Part shown: positions 47,500 through 58,904 of the stretch, one piece after another
Numbering within the stretch: position 1 is the first letter of the stretch
Layout of the letters: every line of letters begins with the position of its first letter
Origin: Lepus europaeus
Taxonomy: Eukaryota; Chordata; Mammalia; Lagomorpha; Leporidae
Length of the DNA stretch: 64,000 nucleotides
Reading direction: 5' to 3'
Assembly (NCBI RefSeq): GCF_033115175.1
Contig: NC_084827.1
Location: 24,236,001 to 24,300,000 of the forward strand
Program-made: the position numbers and the translations under genes
Notes under the pieces: generated by a model
Seen by the model: the letters and a program-made list of their open reading frames with translations, nothing else
Database searches by the model: none
What the model was told of the DNA's origin: nothing

Positions 47500-48165
47500 C
47501 ATGCTAAGAGTTAGGTTAATCTTGTTTGTTAGTTCTTGGCACATTATCATTATTAGTCTTCACGAGGTGCAGTTCTTGTTCTGTTTATTTTTTCCCTTTT
47601 TTCACTCATTCCCAGCTCCATTTTCTCTTTCCCAGTGCATTTGTTGTGTAGACTATAGCAGGTTCACTCTGATAGGATATGCATTGTAGCTGCTATGCAA
47701 ATTTTAAAATACTCCCACACACTATGTTTTATGTCCTGTAATTCCCACTTTATTCATTTAGCAATATATTTTTAAGATCTCTTACATTTACTGCCTGTAC
47801 AACTGATACACTACACTCCTAGGTGGAAAGTGACCCATGTTACCATCTGCAGTCCTGTGATGGATGCCTGCATTGATGCAATTTCCTGCCAACAAAAATA
47901 ACACTTTAATGATCTTTTTGACATGTACCTTAATGTGAGTTCCCTGAGTATTTTTTAATTTGTGCACAGGAACAAAATTGTTGACGACAAAGTGTAGGTA
48001 TAAACTTCTTGTGGTAAGTGCCATCTAACTGTCCTACAGAGAAGCTGCACCAATACTTACCTGCAGTGGTGCCATATCCATGTCCAATCTTCACCCTATT
48101 TAATGTTTTTATTTTTGTCAGTCTAGTAAAAGTAATATGATGTCTCATTATTGTTTTAGTTCCAT
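47500..48165 (-). mobile_element. old L1 fragment, antisense (tentative)
   Basis: 'taactgtcctacagagaagctgcacc', 'ccatgtccaatcttcacc' and 'gtaatatgatgtctcattattg' follow the order of antisense L1 3' region words. Strongly diverged. Confidence 0.4.
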
Positions 48166-48853
48166 TATTAAGGATAAGTTAAACATGTTCAAACTTAAAA
48201 GTTTAAACAGGAAACTTGTTAGTGTTAGAAAAAAAAAAGACAACCTGAAATCAAAGTTGGTATCTGTCAGCATATCATAAATTGGACACATACGTAGATT
48301 CACTTTTGTCTGGGAATATGACATTCAATTTCATTACTTGGAATGAAAACTCCTCATATAACTAAGACCTTGTGTCTTCGTTCCAGTTCTTCCAGCATAG
48401 GAATGAGACAGTTTAAGTACAGATATTGCCAGTAATGCCAATAGAAGAATGAAAAAGTATGCAAGAATGGAAAGTGGGCAGTTTAGGATGCATTATCTAT
48501 CCAACTGAGGGTGATTGGAGATTAAATATTGAGGTAAGTACATACCTTAGAATTTTCTCACTCAAAGTGTCAGAGAGCTGAGAAATGTATTCACAGACTC
48601 CAGACAGATGTTATTGAGAACAACTTGTAAGAGTGCCATAGCTCTGCAATTCTGTTTAAGACATGCGATTGAGGACATGAAGCCCACTAGAGCCAAGAGT
48701 AGAGAGGATGAGCAAGGTAGAATCTGTGGTATCCCATCCTCTGCTCCATTCTGACTTGCTGGACTCAACATTAGGTTTGCTCCAGCCTGTCTTGACTTCT
48801 TGAAGGTGTTTTACAGTTACACTTTATTTTTCTGCTTATTTTTATTATTAGTT
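48166..48853. other. intergenic sequence, nothing recognised
   Basis: No gene or repeat assigned. Confidence 0.45.
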
Positions 48854-49163
48854 TTAAAGCATTTATTTATTTACTTGAGAGAGTTACAGAAAGAGGGAAA
48901 GTTAGAAAGGAAGGTCTCCTATCTGTTACTGTTCATTTCTCAAATGGCCACAATGGTCAGGATGGAACCAGGCCAAAGCCAAGAGCCAAGATTTTCCTTC
49001 AGGTGTCCCAAGTGAGTTGCAAAGATTCAAGTACTTGGGCTATTTTCTGCTGCTTTTCCCAGGCTACCAACTGGGAGCCAAATCAGAAGTGGAGCAGCAG
49101 AGACATGAACTGGCGCTCTTATTGTAAAAGCAATTGCTTTACCCACTATGCCACAAAGCCAGA
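48854..49163 (-). mobile_element. CSINE, antisense, old
   Basis: Tail 'aaagcatttatttatttacttgagag', 'caaatggccacaatgg', 'acttgggctattttctgctgc', head complement 'actatgccacaaagccaga'. Confidence 0.82.
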
Positions 49164-49164
49164 C

Positions 49165-49275
49165 CTTTTTTTTTTTTCTTTTAGAAATTTTATTTTATTT
49201 ATATGAATAGCAAAGTTAAAGAGAGAGAGGGAGAGAGACCTTAGATCTGCTGGTTTACTTCCCAATACAATCATC
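49165..49275 (-). mobile_element. CSINE 3' fragment, antisense
   Basis: T run, 'tattttatttatatgaatagc', AG tract and 'tagatctgctggtttacttccc', then stops. Confidence 0.7.
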
Positions 49276-49817
49276 AACACAGAAAATCTCAGAGAATCTT
49301 TTGACATAAGAATTATAGTTTCAAAAAAAAAAAAAACTTGCTGTGTTTAAGATCTATAAAAATGATTTTCCATATAGAACCAATAACAAACTATAAACTA
49401 TGGTTTAAAACATAGATCCTTACTCATATTAGAACAAAGTAAACATAAAATAAGTTTTATTTTTGTGATTGAATAGTGTTTAATTGAATATAAGTTTTCT
49501 CCAATTTTAACAATGAAATTAACATTCTCACATTTATAATAGGAAGTTATTTTCAGAAGTTGAAAATCTCATCTTAAACTTTAGAGTGAAGAGTGAAGAA
49601 TAAAAAGTTGATAAGAACATTTTGGAAAAGAGTAATGAATGTAGACTAACATAGCTATATATATTGAGTTTTTATAAAGCTACAATAATTAATCCATGAA
49701 CCAATGAAATAGAACATTGACTTGAAAATGCTGCATATAACTAAGAATCACTGTTAATTACTGAATGAAAGATATACTACTTGGGGCTGGTGTGAGCATG
49801 TGTTGCTTTTATAGCAT
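49276..49817. other. intergenic sequence, nothing recognised
   Basis: AT-rich; no gene. Confidence 0.45.
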
Positions 49818-50183
49818 GAAATTATGGATTTTTTTTTTTTTTTGCAGGAAGAGTGGACAGTGAGAGAGAGAGAGACAGAGAGAAAGGTCTTCATTTTGCC
49901 GTTGGTTCAGCCTCCAATGGCCGCCGCGATTGGCGCGCTGCGGCCAGCGCACCGCGCTGATCCGATGGCAGGAGCCAGGTGCTTCTCCTGGTCTCCCATG
50001 GGGTGCAGGGCCCAAGGACTTGGGCCATCCTCCACTGCACTCCCTGGCCACAGCAGAGAGCTGGCCTGGAAGAGGGGCAACCGGGACAGAATCCGGTGCC
50101 CCGACCAGGACTAGAACCCGGTGTGCCGGCGCCGCAAGGCAGAGAATGAGCCTAGTGAGCCGCGGCGCCAGCGAAATTATGGA
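49818..50183 (-). mobile_element. CSINE, antisense, young, CpG-rich
   Basis: Perfect 12-bp TSD GAAATTATGGAT at 49818-49829 and 50172-50183. Many intact CpGs in the head (CCGCCGCGATTGGCGCGCTG) mark a recent copy. Confidence 0.97.
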
Positions 50184-50937
50184 TGTTTTAATATATGAGT
50201 CAAGTTCTTACCAGTTCCAGAAAATAGATTGGGTAGATTATTATTATCTTCAGTTTTGTCATAAATGTTTACACTAAATATTTGTAAAACCAATAATAGA
50301 TATTTAGTAATGGGAAAATATCCAAAAAGAGGTGAGAAAAAGATTCTCAAAATTCAGATGTCCAAGAACTATTTAAAAACCCTGGTAACAGTATCAGAGA
50401 TGCTAGTGCACCTGGTAAATGGGCTGCTGATGGCCAGGTGCTTCGGTGCTTACGTTACCATGAAGCTAGGCTTGTATCAGGGATCTCACTTCACACCTGC
50501 TTCTTGCTGATCAGGCTTTGGAAGCTTACACAAAGTCTGAACTGTGTATTTCCATAACCTGTTATTCTACTATGTGCAACTAATGAAAATCATCACCATT
50601 CCCTGCACTCAAATCAACTCCTCCCCTTTTCTACATCTCATCAAATGTTGTCACTAACCACATAGTTGCTTAATCCAGAAACTAGGAGATATTGTCCTCC
50701 TTCTCTTATTAGCATTTTATTAACAAATTCTGATAATTCTACTACCTAAATGTAACCCAAATATCTCTTCTTCTCTTCCATCCACACTGTCTTTGCCTTA
50801 AACCAGGTTACTATATAGCTAATCTGAATTCTCCTTTGGTCTTTCCACCATATGTTTTCACTGACACCATTGCCACCAACACCATCATGCTACTCACAGT
50901 TATCACAGAAGGATCATTAAAAAATACAAACCCAGGG
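50184..50937. other. intergenic sequence, possible ancient repeat traces
   Basis: No gene; 50640-50930 has a word order typical of an old dispersed repeat, family not assigned. Confidence 0.4.
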
Positions 50938-51172
50938 CAGGCATTTGACACAAGTGTGAAGACACTCTTGGAATACCTGCATCTCATATTGTGGTATCTG
51001 GATTCAACTACTCCTGATTTCTACTAATGTGCACCCTTGGAGATAGCTGGTGATAGTCCAAGTGGTTGGGTTCCTGTCACTCTTGTGGAAAACCTAGATG
51101 GAGTTACTGGTTCCTGGCTGTGACTTGACCCATCTCCAGCCATTTCTGGTGCCGAGAAGCCAACCAACAGAT
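50938..51172 (+). mobile_element. CSINE, old, diverged
   Basis: 'cagggcaggcatttgacacaag', 'tctcatattgtggtatctgg', 'atgtgcacccttggagatagctgg', 'cccatctccagccatt'. The 3' end merges into the following LTR-like block. Confidence 0.7.
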
Positions 51173-51179
51173 GGCGCTA

Positions 51180-51745
51180 TGTGACAACCCCAAAATTAGG
51201 TGGAGGAGTTGCTATAGCACACTAAATCGGGGTCTACTTGCCAGGCATGCAAGTAAGCCAATCATTGACATCAGGCTGGTCAAAAAAAGTAGACCTTTAT
51301 TGCAACATGCAGAACAAGGACCAAGGCAGCTTTTGCTTAATTCCAAGATTCCACAAGGGAGTAAAAGCAGTAAATCTTACAGTCCAATGTTGGGGGTGAA
51401 CAGTGCTAGTTTTAGGATTTTAGGGTTCAAGCAGTATATGATCAATTCATATGTGATCCACACATGGTCCACAGTGCACATTGCCTTTCTTTGGCTGGTC
51501 GGTGGACAGAGGTCAGCTTGTCACTTTCGGAAAGGGAAAAGGTAGGCTCCAGTCTGTCTAGGTTCAAGGGTAAGTTGGGTATTACTTTATCTGAGCTTTT
51601 AACTTCCTAAAAAACATCTCAATTTAAGGCTAACTCATGGCTGCTAATTACATGGGTGATATATGGTTTCAAGGAATTCAATGGGCAGTTCTGCCTGAGA
51701 GTTATTGCAAGAGCTCTCAAAACAGTGTCTACCCAGAGTCTAACA
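51180..51745 (-). mobile_element. possible solo LTR, antisense
   Basis: On the minus strand the block starts TGTTAGACTCTGG (complement ending at 51745) and ends GGGGTTGTCACA (complement of 51180-51191), giving TG...CA ends as in retroviral LTRs. An AATAAA poly(A) signal lies in GTTGCAATAAAGGTC (complement of about 51292-51306), about 110 bp before the proposed 3' end. No matching TSD was found and no internal retroviral sequence flanks it, so both the boundaries and the call are tentative. Confidence 0.4.
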
Positions 51746-52669
51746 CTGAGAGACTTACTATGTGAAAGATAAGAAAAATTGTGTTACTCCCTTAACTTAA
51801 TAGTTAAGCTTTACCAGAAGCATTGCTGGCTTAAAATTTCAAGCTAAGGAAAAGATATTGGGACCCAAGAAATCTACATAGAAGGTGTCTAAGAACTGAA
51901 CTCAGTTACCATGGGTGTTGTCTGTGTCTCTGAAGTAAAAAAAAAAAAAAAAGCCAATTCTATATTTTCACTACATAAAAGCCTTCAATTCAATAATCTC
52001 CTCTTCCTAATAGAATAAAAAATAAAAGCCATCAACAAGGATGTAAGCTTTTTATAATCTGCACTCTACTTGCTTTTCACATCTCTTTCAGAGCCACTCA
52101 ACATTGCTCCCTAAGCTTCACACACTCAGGGGGTTGCTTGGTACCTCTAGAGCCTTTTTCTGCTTCCTCCACATGCAGTGCTAATTTTGTCCCTCTTTTA
52201 TTATCATCTTTCTACTTTTCATAGTCCGTGTAGTTGTTACCTCCCTATAAATGTACTAAAACTACTATCCCCAGCCTAGGTTACATATTTTTCTAATTGT
52301 GGCAACACTTCTATTTCCAATTTGACATCATTACAAATGTGATCTTACAGTTATTATTGTGGTTTGTTATTGCCTTTGTCAGCAGCTATGTTCAACATTC
52401 CATGAGAACAGAGAATACATCTGAAACAGTGCCACGCAACTCCATAAACAGTGATTGAAAATATGGATGGACAGTTCTACATATAAAGAGGGGACAGGGA
52501 TGTGCAAAATGGACAAACTTCATAAAGTAGTTCCGACCCTAGGAAGAGCAACACATTCGTATATATTTAACCAAACTTCAGGGTGGGAAGGGCTATGATA
52601 GTATTTGGAAACACTTACAGAAGCTTTATTAATTAACACTGGAGTATTACATTATGATTTATATTCTTC
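51746..52669. other. intergenic sequence, nothing recognised
   Basis: A16 run at about 51937-51953. No gene. Confidence 0.45.
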
Positions 52670-53165
52670 TGCAATGCAAAGTTTTGCCTTTGGCAAGTTT
52701 CTTAATTTTTCCTCAGTCACGTATTCCTCATTTATTAAAATGGGATAATAATAGCCATTATTCCTTTTTCTCCTGATGTTCCACAAAGGAAAAGGTTTAG
52801 ATTTACCTTAGGGGGAACCTAAGAAAGCCCAGCCCTGGGTTTCTATTTATGGGACTCACCAGAGAGGAGAGAATCCCAGTAGGCTCTTCAGAAAGACACC
52901 CTAATGAACAGCTCACCTTCTTCCTCTTTAAGACAGGCCAATTCTGGTGGGTTTTGACTCAGCTCTCTTCCACTAAAGCTGTTTTACAAGGATATTAGTT
53001 GTCCCTTCATCAACATCTTTCTTTCCATTCCTGATGTTCTCTTTGTTCCATTGCTACCAATCCCTCCCATGTAAAATCTGATGTATTGAAACATAACATG
53101 CAAAACACCTAGCATAGTGCCTGCAGCATAGTAGGCACTCAACACATAGTAGTTTCTTTGGACTT
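52670..53165 (+). repeat. MIR fragments, sense, split by unassigned sequence
   Basis: 52680-52765 ('ttggcaagtttcttaatttttcctcag', 'aaaatgggataataatag') is the MIR core. 53085-53165 ('acctagcatagtgcctgcagcatagtaggcactcaacac') is a MIR 3' end. About 320 bp between them is unassigned, so they may be one interrupted or two copies. Confidence 0.6.
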
Positions 53166-54788
53166 TTATTACTAAAATTGTGGAGAAGTGAATTTAAACA
53201 CATAAAAGAAGTAAGAAATCAGTTCCTCATCAGAATTCCTAGCTCCCTTCAAGAACTGTTGTTCACTTACTGTAAATCCAACTCTAGGAATTAGATACAG
53301 GAATTACTTTAGGGAATACATGTTCTGTATTAAGAATTCAGTGAGATTTTAAATTGTAAGCCTGTGAAATTTATAAAGCTAGATTGGATATAAATGTGGT
53401 TGATTGTGGAGTGAAGGGAAATGCTTTCTCTTTATACACAGCAGAAGGACAGGCACCCAGCTTCCCTGTACCCAGGGGGTATTGAGTATCTCACCAGGAA
53501 GATTAATAAAACACAAATCAGACTTCTAACAGTATCAGAAAAGCAGTTCTTTGTGTAAATTCTTAGCATATTTTGCTGTATGAGTCGTGTATACCTGAGA
53601 CAGAGGAGCAAAGCTCTTAAAACACATTTTGGATGCTTTGTGATACAGCAGTTTGAATCTTGTGACACGATCAACAAATCTGAAACCTTCTGATCTTATA
53701 CACTTGGTTGCTTGACATTCCTGGGTCATTGAATCTGGCCTTTAAATGCCATAGATTTTCAAAAACTCCCAAGACCATTCCTTGTCATTCCTAGTACCCA
53801 CTCTGGTATTCTTCTTTCTAAGGTTCAACCTCTTAAATCATTCTTCCAATGACCCTGTCCTCATTTGTATTTTCAGATGGACTCAACTTACGATTATTCC
53901 TAAATGGGAATCGGTTTTAGATTGTAAATGGACTCCAAAGTCAATTTATGGCTAAAAATAGTTCTCTCCTCCAATGCTAGTCACAGAGAAATACAGGTTT
54001 TTTTCATCATGATGTCTTCTATAGAGACATGTATTTTTATTATCTCAAAATTGGCCTGTCCTCCTCTGCTTTCTCTTGACAGTTCTTTAACCGTGAAACT
54101 GGCATGATGTAGAGGGAAATGTTTCTCAGGGGGACAACTTTAATGGGTGAACTGTTAAACCAACAGGCAAGCATTATTTGATATAAGGGAATCGTTTTAT
54201 TTTGCTTGCTTGTCCGTATTTTATTGGTTGTTCTCAAAAATGTATATATTTTATAAAAAGAAAAATGGCACTTTGAAAATATTTAGAATAGCTACTCCAT
54301 TCCTTTAGGATTCAATGTATCATAAAGTACAATCTCATGTTTTTAATATCTCAGTTGTTCTTAGCTACTAAGTGATTGTTCCAAAACAATACAAGATAGA
54401 ATTTATTTCTTCAGATTTATTGCCTAAAAGTCCAATTATTCTGACGTTTTCCAGTCAGATAAGAGGTTGATAAACAGCAACCACAAATTAATATTTTGAC
54501 ATTGACTGCAAGAAAGCAAAAGCCCTAAACTGAAATTTCAGCATAAAAAATAATATCATCTGCCAGTTATCATTACAAAGAAAAATAACAGAAAGAAAAC
54601 TCCCTGAATGGTAGAATTTTTCACTTTTTAGTCATCTTGATATTATAAATACAGACTGTTCCTATGCTTTTGGGAGAAGCAATGGCATATGGCAATCTAA
54701 ATACTGAAAAATTAATTTAAATTATATTAATATTTGAAAATATTAATAGTGGAGTTTTCACAAAAAGAGTATGTTAAAGTCATATATT
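53166..54788. other. intergenic sequence, nothing recognised
   Basis: No gene seen up to the SUDS3 retrocopy. No CpG island or promoter element stands out. Confidence 0.5.
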
Positions 54789-54799
54789 AAAAACTATTT

Positions 54800-54949
54800 A
54801 TGGGAGCTCGGCAGAGACGGGGAAGGGGTCGCCCGTGCTCCCGCTCTTCGAGTTGGGGGCCCGGCCGGGCGCAGTTCCGCGAACGTGCGGCCCGCAGCGC
54901 GGGTGGCCGCGGTCTCCTCCGGGCACGCTCAGCTGCGGTCAGGGGCGGC
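54800..54949 (+). other. in-frame 50-codon upstream extension of the SUDS3 retrocopy
   Basis: An ATG at 54800, lying inside the TSD and so contributed by the insertion site, is in frame with the SUDS3 start and open through the former 5'UTR (Arg/Gly-rich). The -3 position is T, so initiation would be weak. It is probably fortuitous, but it would give a 367-aa product. Confidence 0.5.
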
Positions 54950-55903
54950 ATGAGTGCCGCGGGGCTGCTGGCCCCGGCCCCGGCCGGAGCGCCGCCGGCC
55001 CTGGAGTACTATCCTGAGGAGGAAGAGGAGCTGGAGAGCGCCGAGGAGGACGAGTGCAGCTGTCGGGGCCGCGAGTCGGACGAAGACACCGAGGATGCTA
55101 GTGAGACTGACCTGGCCAAGCATGAGGAAGAGGACTACGTGGAGATGAAGGAGCAGATGTATCAGGACAAACTGGCTTCTCTCAAGAGGCAGTTGCAGCA
55201 ACTGCAGGAAGGTACCTTACAGGAATATCAGAAGAGAATGAAAAAACTAGATCAGCAGTACAAAGAAAGGATCCGAAACGCAGAACTTTTCCTTCAGCTG
55301 GAAACTGAACAAGTAGAAAGAAATTACATTAAAGAAAAGAAGGCAGCAGTAAAAGAATTTGAAGACAAGAAGGTTGAGCTGAAAGAGAAGCTGATTGCTG
55401 AGCTAGAAGAAAAGAAGAAAATGATTGAAAATGAGAAGCTAACCATGGAACTGACTGGCGATTCTATGGAAGTGAAACCCATCATGACCAGAAAGTTGCG
55501 GAGGCGACCAAATGATCCTGTCCCCATCCCAGACAAGAGGAGAAAACCAGCTCCTGCTCAGCTAAACTATTTGTTAACAGATGAACAGATCATGGAGGAT
55601 CTGAGAACGTTAAATAAGCATCCCCATCCTCTCCTGAACACTTGCCTACTACACCTGCAGAGTCTCCTGCCCAGAGATGCTCGGATCGAAGATGGCAAAC
55701 TGTACTATGATAAAAGATGGTATCACAAGAGCCAAGCCATCTATCTCGAGTCAAAGGACAACCAGAAACTGAGCTGTGTGATCAGCTCAGTTGGAGCCAA
55801 CGAGATCTGGGTGAGGAAGACAAGTGACAGCACCAAGATGAGGATCTACCTTGGCCAGCTTCAGCGTGGGCTCTTTGTGATCCGTCGGCGGTCAGCAGCT
55901 TGA
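54950..55903 (+). CDS. SUDS3: SUDS3-like protein, intact ORF in a retrocopy, 317 aa
   Basis: SUDS3 (SDS3) is a nuclear scaffold subunit of the SIN3A-HDAC1/2 corepressor. The start is the native ATG at 54950 (M-S-A-A-G). Visible features are an acidic N terminus (22-62), a long charged coiled coil (about 62-168; dimerisation in the family), basic R-K-L-R-R-R (181-186) and D-K-R-R-K (195-199) stretches, the SIN3-interaction segment (about 200-223, [20 protein letters not shown]), then an aberrant segment at 224-243, then a conserved C-terminal domain (244-317) ending in G-L-F-V-I-R-R-R. Recalled human SUDS3 is 328 aa. Residues 224-243 are a different reading frame, bounded by two deletions (see findings). 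No other disruption is visible. Expression is unknown. Confidence 0.9.
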   Translation: MSAAGLLAPAPAGAPPALEYYPEEEEELESAEEDECSCRGRESDEDTEDASETDLAKHEEEDYVEMKEQMYQDKLASLKRQLQQLQEGTLQEYQKRMKKLDQQYKERIRNAELFLQLETEQVERNYIKEKKAAVKEFEDKKVELKEKLIAELEEKKKMIENEKLTMELTGDSMEVKPIMTRKLRRRPNDPVPIPDKRRKPAPAQLNYLLTDEQIMEDLRTLNKHPHPLLNTCLLHLQSLLPRDARIEDGKLYYDKRWYHKSQAIYLESKDNQKLSCVISSVGANEIWVRKTSDSTKMRIYLGQLQRGLFVIRRRSAA

Positions 55904-56010
55904 CTTTCTACAGTGCTCCTCTTCCCTTTTTCTGGAGTGGTTTTTATTTTTGTTTTATCTTGTTTTCTTAATAGAAATTTTTTTTACCTTAAAAAAAAAA
56001 CTATTTATGG

Positions 56011-56955
56011 TGTTTTTCTCATCAAAAGACATTTGTTTGACAATTAGTCTAAGGCTGAAGTTAGGTACCTGACAAAATAAAAACTATTGATATGGTAATT
56101 TATACATCTTTTTCTTTTTTAACCTCTTAATTATTTTCAGATAAACAGCATTCTGAAGAAAAAAATAAAGAAATCTATCACATGTTTCAAAGCCCCAGTG
56201 GAGAAAAATCTTTAATAGGAGCCAAAAATCTATAGCAAATATACTATAAATTATTTGCAAATCTGTAACGAATAGGTTCATGAGTGCTCATAGAACTCTG
56301 TACTTGGAGGATTTCCTCGTCTCAAAGGAATGAAGATCATAACAAATTTCCCCGGTTGCAGGATAGAACTTAGTCATCTATTTAAACAGGGAGACTTTAA
56401 ATTTAATGTTTGAGGCAGTCACTGCAGAGACATTTGTATAGACATTCTTTAAAAAAATGCATTTTGGTGGTGACAGCTATATTTTTTTAGCTTTGTATAA
56501 CAGCTGCAGACTATAATTAAGACAACTAGAACTTGCAGTTGACATTAACTTTTATAGGATAATATTTCATATTATTCACAAAAAACTCTTGTTCAGTGAC
56601 CCATGCATGCACACAGGACTCTTCACACACTGCTGGGATTTGGATTAGTACCATTTCCAGGAATTATTCCTGGTAGCACAACAGGACTGCAATATCCTGG
56701 AATCAACCTCTACAGCTTTAGAGCCCCTATAGCAGAGACACATCTTGCCTTTTCTAATTTTCTGAATGATTAATTTCATACTATTCCAAGAGTTGTTGCT
56801 GCTTTAATGTCTTTATTTTTGACTACTTTCACTCTTTTGACTGGAATATTCTAACTCCTTACAACAGGTACCATACTTTTTTCTTCATACAGCCAATGTC
56901 TCATAAAAATGTAAAAATCTGTCGTTGATTAATATGTCAGAATCATTGGAAGTCA
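56011..56955. other. intergenic sequence, nothing recognised
   Basis: AT-rich; no gene. Confidence 0.5.
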
Positions 56956-56956
56956 A

Positions 56957-57560
56957 AATGGAAAAAAAAAAAGAAGAAGAAGAAGAAGAAGAAGAAGACC
57001 TAAATGAAAGATTTCTGCGAGTGAGATCCCAGTGGAAAGAACAGGGCCATCAAAGAAGGAGGTACTTTTCTCTGAAGGGAGGAGAGAACTTCCACTTTGA
57101 CTATTACCCTGTCGGAATAAGATCGAAGTCGGCGAACTCTAAAGGCTTCCATAGCCTTGGCAACTCATGACTAGAGCCTAGGGAGATTACTGACGCCATA
57201 AACAAGAATGTCAAATTGTTAAGTCAGCAACAGGAGTCACTGTGTACTTACTTCTCATGTGGGATCTGTCCTTAATGTGCTATTCATTGTGATTTAATGC
57301 TATAACTAGTACTGAAACAGTATTTTACACTTTGTGTTTCTGTGTGGGTGCAAACTGATGAAATCTTTACTTAATATATACTAAATCAATCTCCTGTGTA
57401 TAAAGATAATTGAAAAATGAATCTTGATGTGAATGGAATGGGAGAGGGAGCGGGAGATGGGAGGGGTGCGAGTGGGAGAGAAATTATGGGGGGGGGGGGA
57501 GCCATTGTAATCCATAAACTGTACTTTGGAAATTTATATTTACTAAATAAAAAAAAGAAA
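56957..57560 (+). mobile_element. 5'-truncated L1 3' end
   Basis: Begins with the internal A-rich/(GAA)n tract at 56957-56998, then the full L1 3'UTR block order (GAAAGATTTCTGCGAGTGAG, GGCTTCCATAGCCTTGGCAA, G-rich tract 57440-57500, TACTAAATAAAA). No clear TSD. The 81-codon frame over it is not a gene. Confidence 0.9.
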
Positions 57561-57621
57561 GAGAATAAAACAGAATTGACTCAAAAAAGAAACTATAAAA
57601 TTCAGTCTTAATGTGAATTGT

Positions 57622-57975
57622 GGCATTTGAATTACTAATCCTCCGCCTTGCGGCGCCGGCACACCGGGTTCTAGTCCCAGTCAGGGCACCAATCCTGTCC
57701 CGGTTGCCCCTCTTCCAGGCCAGCTCTCTGCTGTGGCCAGGGAGTGCAGTGGAGGATGGCCCAAGTGCTTGGGCCCTGCACCCCATGGGAGACCAGGATA
57801 AGCACCTGGCTCCTGCCATCGGATCAGCGCGGTGCGCCGGCCGCAGCAGGCCAACCGCGGCGGCCATTGGAGGGTGAACCAATGGCAAAAAGGAAGACCT
57901 TTCTCTCTCTGTCTCTCTCTCTCACTGTCCACTCTGCCTGTCAAAAAAACAAACAAACAAACAAACAAACAAAAA
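57622..57975 (+). mobile_element. CSINE, slightly 5'-truncated, with (CAAA)n tail
   Basis: Begins at 'ttactaatcctccgccttgcggcg', lacking the first ~30 bp of the head. The tail after CTGCCTGTC has become a (CAAA)n microsatellite (57944-57971). Confidence 0.93.
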
Positions 57976-58904
57976 ATTATAACCAATAGTCAAAGAAGGA
58001 AAGGGGAAAAGGAAGGGAAGAGAAAGAAAAGGAGGAATGGCATGGTGGTAGGTGGGAGAACAGTAATACTGGGTTCTGGACATATTTAAAGGAGTCAAAT
58101 GAAGGCTGTCTGGATTCAGACAGGAGGGGTCTGACGCCAGGGACACCTCCTTTGATTTCACCTGGGGAAGTCTGGGGACATCATGCTCTTCTGATGCTCA
58201 GATTCCAGGAATATGGTGCAAAATGAGTTCACTGCTCTGGCAAGGAGGGACATCTTTAAGGTTTTTTCCAACTCTGATATTTCTGTAGAAAAATAACTAA
58301 CCACCAAAGCACACCAGATCTTTAAAGATAAGAATCGTCCTGGTGATTTATAAGTCTGATCACTGGATTTTTGTCTCCTCTATGAAATGTGCTTCTCTCA
58401 ATTCTTGTTCAAACCTTGTTACATCAGCACATCACCTGTCTGACATGAAAAAAAAAAAAAGAATGGCTTCTTCAATAAGCAGTAACATTATGAAATCCAT
58501 TTTGGCTTTCTGTGGACTCATGCCATTTAAAACATTATTAGGTCAAAGGTAAATATATCTAATTTTCCATGTGTCCTCTTTTTCTCTGATAGTTGGTTGC
58601 CATTGGAATTAGAAAATATTTTTATATCCTTTAATCTACTTTTCTTTGAACCCAGACACTGTAATCATGATGTTTCTGATGTTCTCTGAGATAAGAAAAT
58701 GGTAGGGAAGATCATGCTGGGTAATAGAAAAATGCTGATGTCTTTCTAAAAGATCAAGACCTCAGAGTCTATTAACTACTGACTCTTGTATCTAGGACAA
58801 GGCTTATGCCTAAGACATGGCACCTCAATTAAAGTTTTTAACCACTCTGTGTTACAAGTCCTAGATGTTACAGTGGCTTTCACTTGCAAGTGATTTTCTC
58901 CACA
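57976..58904. other. intergenic sequence, nothing recognised
   Basis: No gene. Confidence 0.5.

Larger units (their letters stand above)
54789..56010 (+). mobile_element. SUDS3: SUDS3 processed retrocopy (L1-mediated), with TSD and A tail
   Basis: An intronless copy of a spliced mRNA: GC-rich 5'UTR from 54804, coding sequence, short 3'UTR, A tail at 55991-56000. A 15-bp TSD, AAAAACTATTTATGG, lies at 54789-54803 and 55996-56010, and the cut site reads TT|AAAA, the L1 endonuclease preference. A variant poly(A) hexamer AATAGA at 55970-55975 lies 15 bp before the tail. The 3'UTR is only about 87 nt, so an early poly(A) site was used. The strong retention of CpGs in 54804-55090 argues for a young copy. 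Confidence 0.95.

Noticed and set aside
51149-51165. TGGTGCCGAGAAGCC as a retroviral primer-binding site
   Set aside because: It resembles a tRNA-Phe-type site only for nine bases, lies inside the end of a CSINE and on the wrong side and strand for the proposed antisense LTR.
56925-57170. 81-codon ORF with a poly-Glu run
   Set aside because: The (GAA)n tract is the internal A/G-rich part of the L1 3'UTR; the rest is L1 3'UTR.
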